NCBI GenBank assembly: GCA_025056865.1
Contig: JANWVO010000054.1
Location: 85,443-149,442 of the forward strand
Length of the DNA stretch: 64,000 nt
Source: Bryobacteraceae bacterium
Lineage (GTDB): Bacteria > Acidobacteriota > Terriglobia > Bryobacterales > Bryobacteraceae
Direction of reading: 5' to 3'
Positions 1-8,364 of this stretch are shown here, one piece after another; position 1 is the stretch's first letter; each line of letters starts with the position of its first letter. The notes below the pieces were generated by a model. The model was not told where the DNA came from. It searched no databases and saw only the letters and a program-made list of their open reading frames with translations. The translations under genes were made by a program, and so were the position numbers.

Positions 1-555
1 CAGCAGACGGCGCAGATCGTGCACGGAGCGTTCCGGCAGGCGGGCCAAACGCCGCCGGAAATCGAAGTCGACGCCCGCTGGAGCGAGTTCGACCTCGACC
101 AGGTCTATGCCGGCATCGCGCCGCAGATCGCTGCCGAGGATGCCGCGTTCCGGGCGCATTACGAAGAAATGCTCGCCCGCATCCGCGCCGGCGACGGCAC
201 GGTCCACCGGCAATGGACGCCTGCCGACACACAGGTGGTGCGGGCCTGGATCGAGCAGCGCTTCCCCTTCGAGGGCGAGAGCTGGGCGGACTTCCTCGAC
301 CGCGTGCAGCAGGCCTTCCGCGACGCCGCCAACGGCGCGGCGCGCCGGGTGGCCATCTTCACGTCCGCCACCCCGGCTGCCATCACGGTGGCATCCGTTT
401 TTGGAAGCCGCGCTCCACTGCACATCATGCGGATGGCGGGCGCGGCGCTGAATGCCAACTTCACCATCGTCGATGTGCGCGGCGGCGCGCCATCGCTTTC
501 CTGCTTCAACGCAGTGCCGCATCTGGACGACCCGCGGCTGCGCACGTACCGATGA
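1..555 (+). CDS. Histidine phosphatase family protein, 5' end missing
   Basis: The reading frame is open from base 1, so the gene begins before the window. About 184 C-terminal residues are present. The first residues read QQTAQIVHGAF, which matches the R-x-R-Q-T-A-x-I segment that follows the first catalytic His in the phosphoglycerate-mutase/histidine phosphatase superfamily. The N-terminal RHG motif must therefore lie outside the window. In most family members the second catalytic His sits in a VxHG motif. Here the equivalent strand reads IFTSATPAAI and has no His, so the chemistry or even the activity is uncertain. An in-frame GTG at base 19 could be called as a start but would truncate the fold. 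The stop overlaps the start of the next gene (ATGA), which suggests co-translation. The family call is fairly sure; the substrate is unknown. Confidence 0.7.
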   Translation, partial: QQTAQIVHGAFRQAGQTPPEIEVDARWSEFDLDQVYAGIAPQIAAEDAAFRAHYEEMLARIRAGDGTVHRQWTPADTQVVRAWIEQRFPFEGESWADFLDRVQQAFRDAANGAARRVAIFTSATPAAITVASVFGSRAPLHIMRMAGAALNANFTIVDVRGGAPSLSCFNAVPHLDDPRLRTYR

Positions 556-1412
556 ACCTGCCTGCCGTCATTCTCGGCTGCGGATACACGGGCAGCCGGG
601 TAGCCATCCGGCTGGCGCGGCGCGGCCTGCCCGTCCTTGCCGTCAGCCGCAGCCTGCACCACCTGGCAGGCGAAGACAGAATCGAGCGTGCCGAGCTGGA
701 CCTGCTCCAACCGGGCGGCGTGGATCGCCTGCGCCCTTGCCTGCCGGAGGAGTTCCTGTTGCTGCACTCGCTGCCGGTGCTGGACGGCCAGCGCGAGTTG
801 ACTCGCGAGGTGCTCGGCATGCTGGCGGGACGCGCGCGCCGGATCGTGTACCTTTCCACGACCGCCGTTTACGGCGATCAGCGCGACGTCGATGAAACCA
901 CGCGGCCCGCGCCGAAGACTCCGGAGGCACGCCTGCGGCTCGAAGCCGAAGAGGCTGTGCTCGCGGCCGGCTGCTCCTCAATCGTCCTGCGTCCGGCGGC
1001 AATCTACGGACCGGGCCGTGGCGTGCACGTATCCATCCCCGCGGGGCGATACCGCATGGCCGGCGATGGTTCCGCATGGGTTTCGCGGATTCATGTCGAC
1101 GATCTGGCCGCGCTCGTGGAAGCTGCCCTGTTCAGCGATGTCCGGGGCGCCTGGCCGGTGGCGGATGAAGAGCCGGCGCGTCAGCGCGACATCGCTGCCT
1201 TTGTGTGCCAACTGCTCGGTTGCGCGATGCCCGCCAGCGCTCCGCCGGAGCTTCTGCACCGCACGCTGCGCTCGGACCGGCGGGTCGACGGCCGGGCCAT
1301 TTTCCGCCTGCACGGAATCGCCCTTCGATATCCCAGCTATCGCGTGGGCATTCCTGCCTGCCTGGCGGCCGAAGGCAGAGCGCCGCGCGGCGCGCTACAA
1401 TCCGAATCTTGA
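552..1412 (+). CDS. NAD(P)-binding SDR/epimerase-like protein
   Basis: This is a 286-residue protein starting at the ATG that overlaps the upstream stop (ATGA). The N-terminus VILGCGYTGSRVAIRLARRG is a Rossmann dinucleotide-binding motif with the GxGYxG pattern of atypical extended SDR proteins such as the YeeZ group. Near residue 100 come LSTTAVYGDQRDVDE, a typical S..(x)n..YG epimerase-like segment, and then LRPAAIYGPGRG. The family contains nucleotide-sugar epimerases and uncharacterised oxidoreductases, and the substrate cannot be read from the sequence. Its own stop overlaps the TTG start of the pseudouridine synthase, so three genes form one tightly packed unit. An upstream in-frame extension to base 213 would run through the preceding gene and is rejected. 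Confidence 0.75.
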   Translation: MNLPAVILGCGYTGSRVAIRLARRGLPVLAVSRSLHHLAGEDRIERAELDLLQPGGVDRLRPCLPEEFLLLHSLPVLDGQRELTREVLGMLAGRARRIVYLSTTAVYGDQRDVDETTRPAPKTPEARLRLEAEEAVLAAGCSSIVLRPAAIYGPGRGVHVSIPAGRYRMAGDGSAWVSRIHVDDLAALVEAALFSDVRGAWPVADEEPARQRDIAAFVCQLLGCAMPASAPPELLHRTLRSDRRVDGRAIFRLHGIALRYPSYRVGIPACLAAEGRAPRGALQSES

Positions 1413-2233
1413 AGCCGCGCCGGAAATCCTCCGCCCCAAAGCCCGCCGAGCCGAAGCGTGTGTTGAAGACGCTGGACCGCGCGCTGTCCAGGCTGGGCTT
1501 CTGTTCCCGCACGGAGGCCGCCGAATGGATCCGCGGCGGGCGGGTGCGCGTCAATGGCCGCGCCCAGACGGATCCTGAAACGTGGGTGGATCTCGACCGC
1601 GACCGCATCACCGTGGATGGCCGTCCGCTCGCGCCCAGCCGCAGGATTTACCTGCTGCTCTACAAGCCGAAGGGCTACCTGACGACGTGGCGGGACCCGC
1701 AGGGGCGGCCGACGGTTTACGACCTGCTGGGCAAGCTTCGCCAGTGGATCTTCCCTGTCGGCAGGCTCGACCTGGACACAAGCGGCCTGCTGCTGATGAC
1801 CAACGACAGCGAGTTCGCCGAGCTGATCTCCAACCCCGATTACCACGTTCCGAAGACGTATCTCGTGAAGGCGTCCACGCTGCTTTCGGACGCGCAACTG
1901 GCGGCGCTGCGCCACGGCGTGGAGCTCAAGGACGGACGCACGCGCCCGGCGGAAGTGATCCGGCTGCGCGACAGCGGCGGCCGCACATTCTTCGAGATCA
2001 CGATCACGGAAGGCCGCAACCGGCAGGTGCGCCGGATGGTGGAAGCGGTGGGCAGCAAGGTGCTGAAGCTGGTCCGCACGGCGATCGGCCCGGTGCGCAT
2101 CGGCAGCCTGGAGATCGGGAAGTGGCGCACGCTGACGCCGGCCGAGGTGCGGGCGCTGACCGAATGCGCGAAGCGGGGCGCGCGCCGCGCCGCGAAAGAG
2201 CAGTCACGCCGCCTGCCGCCCGAGGCCGTCTGA
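1409..2233 (+). CDS. rluB: 23S rRNA pseudouridine synthase, RsuA/RluB family
   Basis: This 274-residue protein has the RsuA/RluB layout. A basic N-terminal tail is followed by an S4 RNA-binding domain (LSRLGFCSRTEAAEWIRGGR) at about residues 20-75, and then a catalytic domain. The catalytic motif GRLDLDTSGLLLMTND, with the conserved Asp, lies near residue 118, and the RNRQVRRM motif is near residue 210. Members isomerise specific uridines in 23S rRNA (RluB) or 16S rRNA (RsuA). The S4 domain and sequence style favour RluB, but the exact target is inferred. The chosen start is a TTG overlapping the upstream stop. A GTG at 1460 is an alternative that removes only the basic tail. The last 30 bases overlap the 3' end of the convergent O-antigen ligase gene. 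Confidence 0.85.
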   Translation: MKPRRKSSAPKPAEPKRVLKTLDRALSRLGFCSRTEAAEWIRGGRVRVNGRAQTDPETWVDLDRDRITVDGRPLAPSRRIYLLLYKPKGYLTTWRDPQGRPTVYDLLGKLRQWIFPVGRLDLDTSGLLLMTNDSEFAELISNPDYHVPKTYLVKASTLLSDAQLAALRHGVELKDGRTRPAEVIRLRDSGGRTFFEITITEGRNRQVRRMVEAVGSKVLKLVRTAIGPVRIGSLEIGKWRTLTPAEVRALTECAKRGARRAAKEQSRRLPPEAV

Positions 2234-3427
2234 GAGAGCCGTCCACCCGAGCGTCATGGCCAGCACCTCGCTGTCGCCGAGGTTGTACTCGAACAGGCCG
2301 GTGACCAGCACGGCAATCAGCACGGCGGCCGCGCCGCGGTGCACCCAGGCAAGCTCAGGCTGCTGCCGGGCGCGGCGCCGGGAGGCGGCCAGTTGCCAGA
2401 TGAAGAACAGCACCGCCGCCAGCGCCGCCGGCAGGCCCCGTTCGGCGGCCCATTGCAGATAGATGTTGTGCAGATGGGCGTAGTATCCGGGCGGCGGCTC
2501 CGGCGGAAGATCCGCGGGGATATTTGCGCGGAAGTGCGCGCCGATGCGCTCCGGCCCGAGGCCGAACCACGGATGCCGCTTCACGATCTCGACGCCGGTG
2601 CGCCACGTGTAGATCCGGTGCAGGTTGGAATCCGTGACGCCGCGCGGGCGCACGATGGAGAGCGCGCGCTCGCGCACGGCGGCGGGACCCAGCCACAGGA
2701 CAAGCACCGCCACCAGCGGCAGCGCCGCCGCAGCCCGCCTGCGCCAGTGCCATAGCAGGTACAGGGCTCCGGCGAAGGCGCCGATCCAGACGCCGCGCGT
2801 CATCGCCAGCACGAGCGCCACGCCCATCAGGACGAGGCAGGCCCACGCGGCGCGCCGCAACCGGGTGTCGCGGCAGGCCCACAGCGCCAGCGCCGCGCCG
2901 GCCATCATCGCGATCATCATCTGCCCGCTGAAGGTCATCCAGTGGCTGTTGAAGCCGGTGATGCGCGCGCCGATGTAGGCCGTGTAGAAGTCGGTTCCGG
3001 CGCGCTGCGCCGCGATGTATTTCACAGCGAACTGCCCGCAGCCCCACAGAGCCGACAACGCTCCGCCGGCCAGCCAGCCCCAGGCAAGCCAGCGGGCATG
3101 GTCCGCGCGGCTGACAGTGGAAAGCACGGCAAACAGCGAGAGCCAGGCGTAGAACTTCTTCAGTTGCGGCAGCCCGGCGGCGGGAGCATCGCTCAGCGCC
3201 AGCGCCGCGAGAGTCCAGAAGAAGAAGAACGCGAGCAGGGGCCAGCCCTGCGGCAGCCGCCACCGCAGCCGGGCCGCGAGCATGCAGGCCAGGGCGAGGC
3301 CCAGCAGGATCTGCGATGCGGCGATGGAGACGGCAGCGGCGGCGGCCGCGCCCAGAGCGCACTTCAACGCCCCGTCCAGCCAGAACCCGCGCTCGGCGAA
3401 GGAGGCCACCACGGGGCAGTATGCCAC
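2204..3427 (-). CDS. O-antigen ligase family membrane protein
   Basis: This is a polytopic inner-membrane protein of about 407 residues with roughly ten hydrophobic segments. It carries the Wzy_C/O-antigen ligase signature in its second half: TWRTGVEIVKRHPWFGLGP followed by a loop ending YYAHLHNIYLQWAAERGL, which contains the conserved His. Such proteins join undecaprenyl-linked glycans to lipid A or polymerise surface polysaccharide at the periplasmic face of the inner membrane. No other polysaccharide-assembly gene is nearby, so its substrate is unknown. The start is uncertain. GTG at 3427 is chosen because the gene lies back to back with sixA (GTG 3450), and GTGs at 3412 or 3409 are alternatives. 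The longer frame to 3706 would run through sixA. The 3' end overlaps rluB by 30 bases. Confidence 0.8.
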   Translation of the reverse strand: MAYCPVVASFAERGFWLDGALKCALGAAAAAAVSIAASQILLGLALACMLAARLRWRLPQGWPLLAFFFFWTLAALALSDAPAAGLPQLKKFYAWLSLFAVLSTVSRADHARWLAWGWLAGGALSALWGCGQFAVKYIAAQRAGTDFYTAYIGARITGFNSHWMTFSGQMMIAMMAGAALALWACRDTRLRRAAWACLVLMGVALVLAMTRGVWIGAFAGALYLLWHWRRRAAAALPLVAVLVLWLGPAAVRERALSIVRPRGVTDSNLHRIYTWRTGVEIVKRHPWFGLGPERIGAHFRANIPADLPPEPPPGYYAHLHNIYLQWAAERGLPAALAAVLFFIWQLAASRRRARQQPELAWVHRGAAAVLIAVLVTGLFEYNLGDSEVLAMTLGWTALSDGLGRQAA

Positions 3428-3449
3428 AATACGGAACGGAGGCTCGGCT

Positions 3450-3929
3450 GTGGAGATCCTGCTGCTGCGGCACGGCATTGCCGAGGACGCCCGCCCCGGC
3501 CAGCCGGACGCCGACCGCGCCCTCACCCGGGAGGGAAAACAGAAACTGCGGACCTTGTTGCGGCGGCTTGCCAGGGCGGGCGTGCGGCCGGCGCTCGTGG
3601 TGACAAGCCCGTACCTGCGCGCCCGGCAGACGGCGGAGATCGCCCGCGACGTGCTTGCGCCGGACGCGATGATCGTGCCGGCCCGGGCTTTGGCCCCGGG
3701 ATCCACGCCGCAGGAAGCCTGGGAAGAGATCCGGCTCTACGCAAACCAGCCCTCGGTGCTCTGCGCCTCGCATGAGCCGCTGTGCAGCGAGCTGGCGGCT
3801 TTCCTGCTCGGCGCGCCCGGGCTGGGGATTGACTTCAAGAAAGGCGCTCTCATGCGCATCGACCTGGACGGCGCCGGGCCCCGGCCCCGCGGGACGCTCA
3901 GGTGGTTTGTGATTCCAAGACTCGCCTGA
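3450..3929 (+). CDS. sixA: Phosphohistidine phosphatase SixA-like
   Basis: This 159-residue protein starts at a GTG preceded by an AACGGAGG ribosome-binding site 7 bases upstream. It has the short single-domain SixA layout. The N-terminal LLLRHGIAED holds the first catalytic His-Arg-His/Gly triad. The middle segment VVTSPYLRARQTAEIA holds the arginine pocket, and SHEPLCSEL holds the second catalytic His. SixA removes phosphate from phosphohistidine on signalling or phosphotransfer domains in the cytoplasm. The last 32 bases overlap the end of cca on the opposite strand, which is a true convergent coding overlap. Confidence 0.85.
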   Translation: MEILLLRHGIAEDARPGQPDADRALTREGKQKLRTLLRRLARAGVRPALVVTSPYLRARQTAEIARDVLAPDAMIVPARALAPGSTPQEAWEEIRLYANQPSVLCASHEPLCSELAAFLLGAPGLGIDFKKGALMRIDLDGAGPRPRGTLRWFVIPRLA

Positions 3930-5223
3930 CGAACTGCTCGGCCTCTTCGCGCGTGCGGACGCGGCCGGCCAACTGCTCCTCCTCGAGCGCCTTCAGGGCC
4001 CGCGAGAAGGCCGGTCCGGGCTGGTAGCCCATCGCCACCAGATCGCGTCCGCGCACCAGCGGCGGCGGATGCAGCGCTTCCGGCGGCAGCGCGGCCCGCC
4101 GCTGCCGCACCTGTTCGTAGATTTCCAGCGGGCGACCGCTGGAAGCGAGGTCGATCCGGTACAGCTCCAGCAGCGTGTCGAAGCCGGGCTGGCGGACGAA
4201 GCGCCTGAATGTGGCTTCGTTCATGCGCATGGCGTCCTTGAAGCGCATGTGCTGCGCCACCAGCCAGACGACGCGCTCGATGAACTCCCTCGGATATCGC
4301 AGGCGCTCGAGAATCGCACGGGCGATTTCGGCGCCCGCCTTCTCGTGCTGGCTGAAGCGGATGCGGTCCTCGAAGGTCTGCGTGACCGGCTTGCCCACGT
4401 CGTGCAGCAGGCAGCCCCAGGCCAGGTCGAGCGGGGCGTAGCGCAGCATGCCGAGCATGAGCAGCGTGTGGGTCCACACATCGCCTTCGGGATGGTAATC
4501 GGGCGGCTGTTCCACGCCCTTCATCCGCGCCACCTCGGGCAGGATCTGTTCGAGCAGGCGCGCCTCGTCCAGCAGTTCAAAGCCGCGGCGGGGATCGGCG
4601 CCGGCGAGAATGCGCGAGAGCTCGTCGCGGATGCGTTCTGCCGAGATGCGCACGATTGCGGGGGCGAGCCCGCGGATCGCCTCGAACGTGCGCGGCTCGA
4701 TGGCGAAGCCGAGCTCGGCGGCGAAACGGACGGCGCGGAGCATGCGCAGGTGATCTTCGGCAAAGCGGTCGCGCGGATCGCCGATGGCGCGGATGAGTCC
4801 CGCGCGCAGATCCCCGAGGCCGCCCACATGGTCGATCACCTCGCCGGTGAAAGGATCCTCGAGCAGTGCGTTGATGGTGAAGTCGCGGCGGGCGAGATCG
4901 GCGCGGACGTCGGTCTCGAAGCGGACCTCGTCGGGGTGGCGGCCGTCGCGGTAGCCGCGCTCGCTGCGGTAGGTGGCCACCTGCACCTCGGCTCCGCCGC
5001 GCCGGATGAGGACGACGCCGAAATGCGCGCCCACTTCCACGGCGTCCGGAAACAGCCGCCGCAATTGGGCCGGGGTGGCATCCGTGGTGAGGTCGCGGTC
5101 GTGGACCGGCCGGCCGAGGAGCCTGTCGCGCACGCAGCCGCCCACCAGCCACGCTTCATGGCCTGCGGAGCGCAGCGCGGCGGCCACTTCGCGCGCCAGC
5201 CGCGCGCCCGCATCTTCGCTCAT
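3898..5223 (-). CDS. cca: CCA tRNA nucleotidyltransferase / poly(A) polymerase family with HD domain
   Basis: This 441-residue protein has a class II nucleotidyltransferase head. LVGGCVRDRLLGR near residue 25 is followed by HDRDLTTDATP with the metal-binding DxD, and then RRDFTINALL. The neck and body domain contains GDPRDRFAEDHLRMLRAVRFAAEL. An HD phosphohydrolase-type domain (WTHTLLML...LLHDVGKP) follows at about residues 245-320. The enzyme adds or repairs the 3' CCA of tRNA. The HD domain could add phosphatase or cyclic phosphodiesterase activity, as in other HD-bearing family members. ATG 5223 is the natural start. CCA-adding and poly(A)-adding enzymes share this fold, so tRNA specificity is inferred. 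It lies divergent from the APC permease with a 50-base gap. Confidence 0.88.
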   Translation of the reverse strand: MSEDAGARLAREVAAALRSAGHEAWLVGGCVRDRLLGRPVHDRDLTTDATPAQLRRLFPDAVEVGAHFGVVLIRRGGAEVQVATYRSERGYRDGRHPDEVRFETDVRADLARRDFTINALLEDPFTGEVIDHVGGLGDLRAGLIRAIGDPRDRFAEDHLRMLRAVRFAAELGFAIEPRTFEAIRGLAPAIVRISAERIRDELSRILAGADPRRGFELLDEARLLEQILPEVARMKGVEQPPDYHPEGDVWTHTLLMLGMLRYAPLDLAWGCLLHDVGKPVTQTFEDRIRFSQHEKAGAEIARAILERLRYPREFIERVVWLVAQHMRFKDAMRMNEATFRRFVRQPGFDTLLELYRIDLASSGRPLEIYEQVRQRRAALPPEALHPPPLVRGRDLVAMGYQPGPAFSRALKALEEEQLAGRVRTREEAEQFVRRVLESQTT

Positions 5224-5242
5224 GCTTTGATCGTAAGATAGG

Positions 5243-5272
5243 AAACGCGGCCCCTTCCGGCCGCGGTTTTTC
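5243..5272 (+). promoter_or_regulatory. Terminator-like hairpin abutting the permease start codon
   Basis: AAACGCGGCC pairs with GGCCGCGGTTT, with one bulged base and a CCTTCC loop, and is followed by TTTTTCT directly before the ATG at 5274. It has the form of an intrinsic terminator, but no plus-strand gene ends upstream of it and no Shine-Dalgarno sequence lies between it and the start codon. It may act as a leader attenuator or translational block. That role is inferred from structure only. Confidence 0.45.
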
Positions 5273-5273
5273 T

Positions 5274-7553
5274 ATGTCCGATCCGGGCAGTCCGACGCAG
5301 CAACTACAGAAGAGTCTTCCGAAGATCGTCGTTGCCACGACGGTCGCCCTGTCCTTCATCTCGTTCTGGCGCGGCGCGGCGATCGTGCTCAGCGACCTCG
5401 CCTCGACCATGTTCTACGTGGGCGGCATCGCCGAGCAGGCGCTGGGCAAGTCCGCCCCGTGGTTCGTGCTGGCGGTCCTGCTGTTCGGCTTCGCCATCCG
5501 GTCGATCTACCTCGAAAGCTGCGGAATGTTCGTCCGCGGCGGCGTGTATGTGGTGGTGCGCGATGCGATCGGCCCCTTCACGGCGAAGTTCTCCGTCTCG
5601 GCGCTGGTCGTGGACTACGTACTCACGGGGCCGATCTCTTCGGTCTCGGCCGGCCACTATCTGGCAGGGCTGATCAACGAACTTTCCGAGCATCTGCATT
5701 CCGATTTCCGCGTTCCGCCGGCGGCCTTCGCCGTGAGTTTCGGCATCGCCGTGACGCTGTATTTCTGGCGGCAGAACGTCAAGGGCATCCACGAAAGCTC
5801 GGGCAAGGCGCTGCGGATCATGCAGATCACCACGGTGATGGTGGGCCTGCTGCTTGTGTGGGCTCCACTGACGATGCTGCTCAAGGGGCGCCTGGCGCCG
5901 CCGCCGCTGCCGACGCTCGAAAACATCCGCTTCGAGCCGCACTCGCTCGGATGGCTGGAGGGCACGTTCTGGCCCACCATCTGGCCCGCGGCGCTGGTGA
6001 TCGGCTTCGGCCACACGCTGCTGGCGATGAGCGGCTTTGAGACGCTGGCGCAGGTCTACCGCGAGATCGCCGCGCCGAAGATGAAGAACCTGATCCGCGC
6101 GGCCAACCTGGTCTGCATTTACGCGCTGGTGGCCACCGGAACGGTCACGTTCGCGGCGGTGATGATCATCCCGGACGAAGTGCGGCCGAAGTATTACGAC
6201 AACCTGATCGGCGGGCTCACCACCTACCTGGCAGGGCCGGAGATTCTCCGGCTGGGCTTCCACATCTTCGTGGTGATTGTCGGCGCGCTGATCCTTTCGG
6301 GCGCTGTGAACACATCGATCATCGGCGCCAACGGCATTCTGAACCGGGTGGCCGAAGACGGCGTGCTCACGCACTGGTTCCGCAAGCCCCACCGCAGGTT
6401 CGGCACTACGTACCGGATCATCGGCATCATCACGGTGGCGCAGATCCTGACCATCCTCGCCTCGCGCGGCGACGTGTACCTGCTCGGCGAAGCCTACGCG
6501 TTCGGCGTCGTCTGGAGCTTCGCGCTGAAGGGCCTGGGCGTGCTGGCGCTGCGGTTCCAGCGGAAAGACCAGGAGTACAAGTTCCCGCTCAACTTCCGCA
6601 TTGGCGCCATCGAGATTCCGTTCGGGCTGGGCGTCACCACGGCGGCGCTGCTGCTGATCGCCATCACCAACCTGCTCACCAAGCAGGTGGCGACGATTTA
6701 CGGCCTGAGCCTCACGGCCGTGCTGTTCGCCGTGTTCACCGTGTCGGAGCGGGCCAACGCGAAGCAGGCGCATGGCGCGCAGGCGCTGGAGGAGTTCAAT
6801 CTGGACCACGAGCCGGACGTGGATCCGCAGCGGGTGCAGGCGCGGCCGGGCTGCGTGCTGGTGGCAGTGCGGGATTACAACCGCATGGACCACCTCAAGG
6901 CGGTGCTACGCAAGACGAACATCCGGCGCCAGGACATCGTAGTGATGACGGTGCGGCCCGTCGACGCGGGCGCGGGCGAGCACGAGCTGGCCGAGGACCA
7001 GATCTTTTCCGACTATGAACGGGAGCTGTTCACGCGCGTCGTCGCGCTGGCAGAGAAGGAAGGCAAGCCGGTGGAGCTGCTGGTGGTGCCTGCCACGGAT
7101 CCCTTCATGGCGCTCGTGCATACGGCGCAGAAGCTGAAGGCTTCCCGGCTGGTGACGGGCGTCTCGCGCGCGATGCCGAGCGAGGAGCTGGCGCGCCGCA
7201 TCGGGCTGGCCTGGGAGCAGTTGCCCGAGCCGCGCCATCCCTTCTCGCTCGAGATCATCTCGCCGGACCGGCCCTCCACGTTCGTCAACCTGGGGCCGCA
7301 CCCGCCGCGGCTGTGGCCGGAGGACATCGACCGGTTGCACGAGCTGTGGCTGCGGCTCACCACGAAGGAGGGGTTCACGGCGTCGCTGCACCACCGCGAC
7401 GTGGTCGGGGCCGCGCTGCGGTATCTGGAGAAGAACCTCGACCACGGCGGGCGCCGCGAAGAGGTGCTCGAGGAGATCCGCCGGCAGGTGGCCGCGGGCG
7501 AGGCGGCGGGCCGGCCGCAGGAGATTCAGCCGCCGCCGGAGAGCCGCGGCTGA
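5274..7553 (+). CDS. APC-family amino-acid permease with C-terminal stress-protein-like domain
   Basis: This 759-residue protein has two parts. Residues 1 to about 500 form a 12-helix APC-type (amino acid-polyamine-organocation) transporter, beginning TTVALSFISFWRGAAIVLSDLAS, and the membrane part ends at YGLSLTAVLFAVFTV. Residues from about 520 to 680 are soluble. They begin GCVLVAVRDYNRMDHLKAVL and contain VVMTVRPV and LVVPATDPFMALVHTAQKL, which look like the alpha/beta strands of a universal-stress-protein domain. Transporters with USP-like tails are known, and the tail is thought to bind nucleotide and regulate transport. The substrate is not evident. The 3' end abuts the convergent NIPSNAP gene with no gap. 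The start lacks a visible ribosome-binding site because a hairpin occupies that position. Confidence 0.8.
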   Translation: MSDPGSPTQQLQKSLPKIVVATTVALSFISFWRGAAIVLSDLASTMFYVGGIAEQALGKSAPWFVLAVLLFGFAIRSIYLESCGMFVRGGVYVVVRDAIGPFTAKFSVSALVVDYVLTGPISSVSAGHYLAGLINELSEHLHSDFRVPPAAFAVSFGIAVTLYFWRQNVKGIHESSGKALRIMQITTVMVGLLLVWAPLTMLLKGRLAPPPLPTLENIRFEPHSLGWLEGTFWPTIWPAALVIGFGHTLLAMSGFETLAQVYREIAAPKMKNLIRAANLVCIYALVATGTVTFAAVMIIPDEVRPKYYDNLIGGLTTYLAGPEILRLGFHIFVVIVGALILSGAVNTSIIGANGILNRVAEDGVLTHWFRKPHRRFGTTYRIIGIITVAQILTILASRGDVYLLGEAYAFGVVWSFALKGLGVLALRFQRKDQEYKFPLNFRIGAIEIPFGLGVTTAALLLIAITNLLTKQVATIYGLSLTAVLFAVFTVSERANAKQAHGAQALEEFNLDHEPDVDPQRVQARPGCVLVAVRDYNRMDHLKAVLRKTNIRRQDIVVMTVRPVDAGAGEHELAEDQIFSDYERELFTRVVALAEKEGKPVELLVVPATDPFMALVHTAQKLKASRLVTGVSRAMPSEELARRIGLAWEQLPEPRHPFSLEIISPDRPSTFVNLGPHPPRLWPEDIDRLHELWLRLTTKEGFTASLHHRDVVGAALRYLEKNLDHGGRREEVLEEIRRQVAAGEAAGRPQEIQPPPESRG

Positions 7554-8333
7554 TCAGCGCAGCGGCGAATACGCTGCGGCGCGGTATAGCGAGATCTGGA
7601 TGACGCTCGAGATCTGCCCGTGCCGCGCGATCGACTCGGCGCGCACCTTGATCCACTCCGGGTCGGCCGAGAATGCGTTCCACGACTTTTCGCGCGCGGC
7701 CAGCGAATCGAACGGCGTCAGATAGACGAGGTTCGGCTTGTGCGGTCCGGCGAGCGTCGAGCCATAGACCAGCGGATGGATGCCGACGCGGTGGAAGATG
7801 GGGATCTCCGGGCCGGCGAAGCGCTCGTGCAGGGCCCTGAGCTGCCGCTCCGTGGGGCTGTGGTACAGGCGCAGCTCGAACACCCGCGGCTGCGCCGCGG
7901 CGGGCAGGCTTTCCGGCAGCGGCGGCGTGTAAGGGGCGGCTTCCAGCAGCGTCTCCGCATAGTCTTCATACGGCGGTTCGGCGTCCTGCTCGAGGGCTGC
8001 CAAGGCCGCGCGGCAGCCTTCGTCGGCGGCCAGCCGGGCCCGCGTTTCCAGCCACTCGTCGAGGCTTGCATAGGGCGTCAGGCAGGCGATCTGCGGCATG
8101 TGCGGGGCGACCAGCGCCTCGAGCACAAAGGCCGGCGCCGGCGCCTTCAGCCGGCGGCAGGCGGACAGAAGGCCCTTTTCGAGGAACGCGTGGAGGCGGC
8201 CGGGCTGGCTGCCGTTGCGAAGGAAGTATTGCTGGAGGACATAATAGCGGGGCGCGCGGGGAGCGCCCGCCTGTTGCATGGAAGGGCTCATCAGGGCTGC
8301 TCCTGGAAGTGCGAGGAAATGCCTTCGTTGCAT
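7554..8333 (-). CDS. NIPSNAP family protein with Tat-like signal
   Basis: This is a 259-residue protein. The N-terminus MQRRHFLALPGAALMSPS has an RRxFL core and a hydrophobic stretch, which resembles a twin-arginine signal. Two ferredoxin-like halves follow: RYYVLQQYFLRNGSQPGRLHAFLEKG and FELRLYHSPTERQLRALHERF. The second ends in PIFHRVGIHPLVYGSTLAG and LVYLTPFDSLAAREKSWNAF, the usual NIPSNAP pattern. NIPSNAP domains are dimeric alpha-beta barrels of unknown biochemical role, and secreted two-domain versions are common in Acidobacteriota. The ATG at 8333 is chosen because it gives the signal sequence. The longer frame to 8771 would run through the divergent phosphoesterase gene. Confidence 0.8.
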   Translation of the reverse strand: MQRRHFLALPGAALMSPSMQQAGAPRAPRYYVLQQYFLRNGSQPGRLHAFLEKGLLSACRRLKAPAPAFVLEALVAPHMPQIACLTPYASLDEWLETRARLAADEGCRAALAALEQDAEPPYEDYAETLLEAAPYTPPLPESLPAAAQPRVFELRLYHSPTERQLRALHERFAGPEIPIFHRVGIHPLVYGSTLAGPHKPNLVYLTPFDSLAAREKSWNAFSADPEWIKVRAESIARHGQISSVIQISLYRAAAYSPLR

Positions 8334-8364
8334 CGGGGGAATCCGCTTTGCCAGCCTATCAGAA

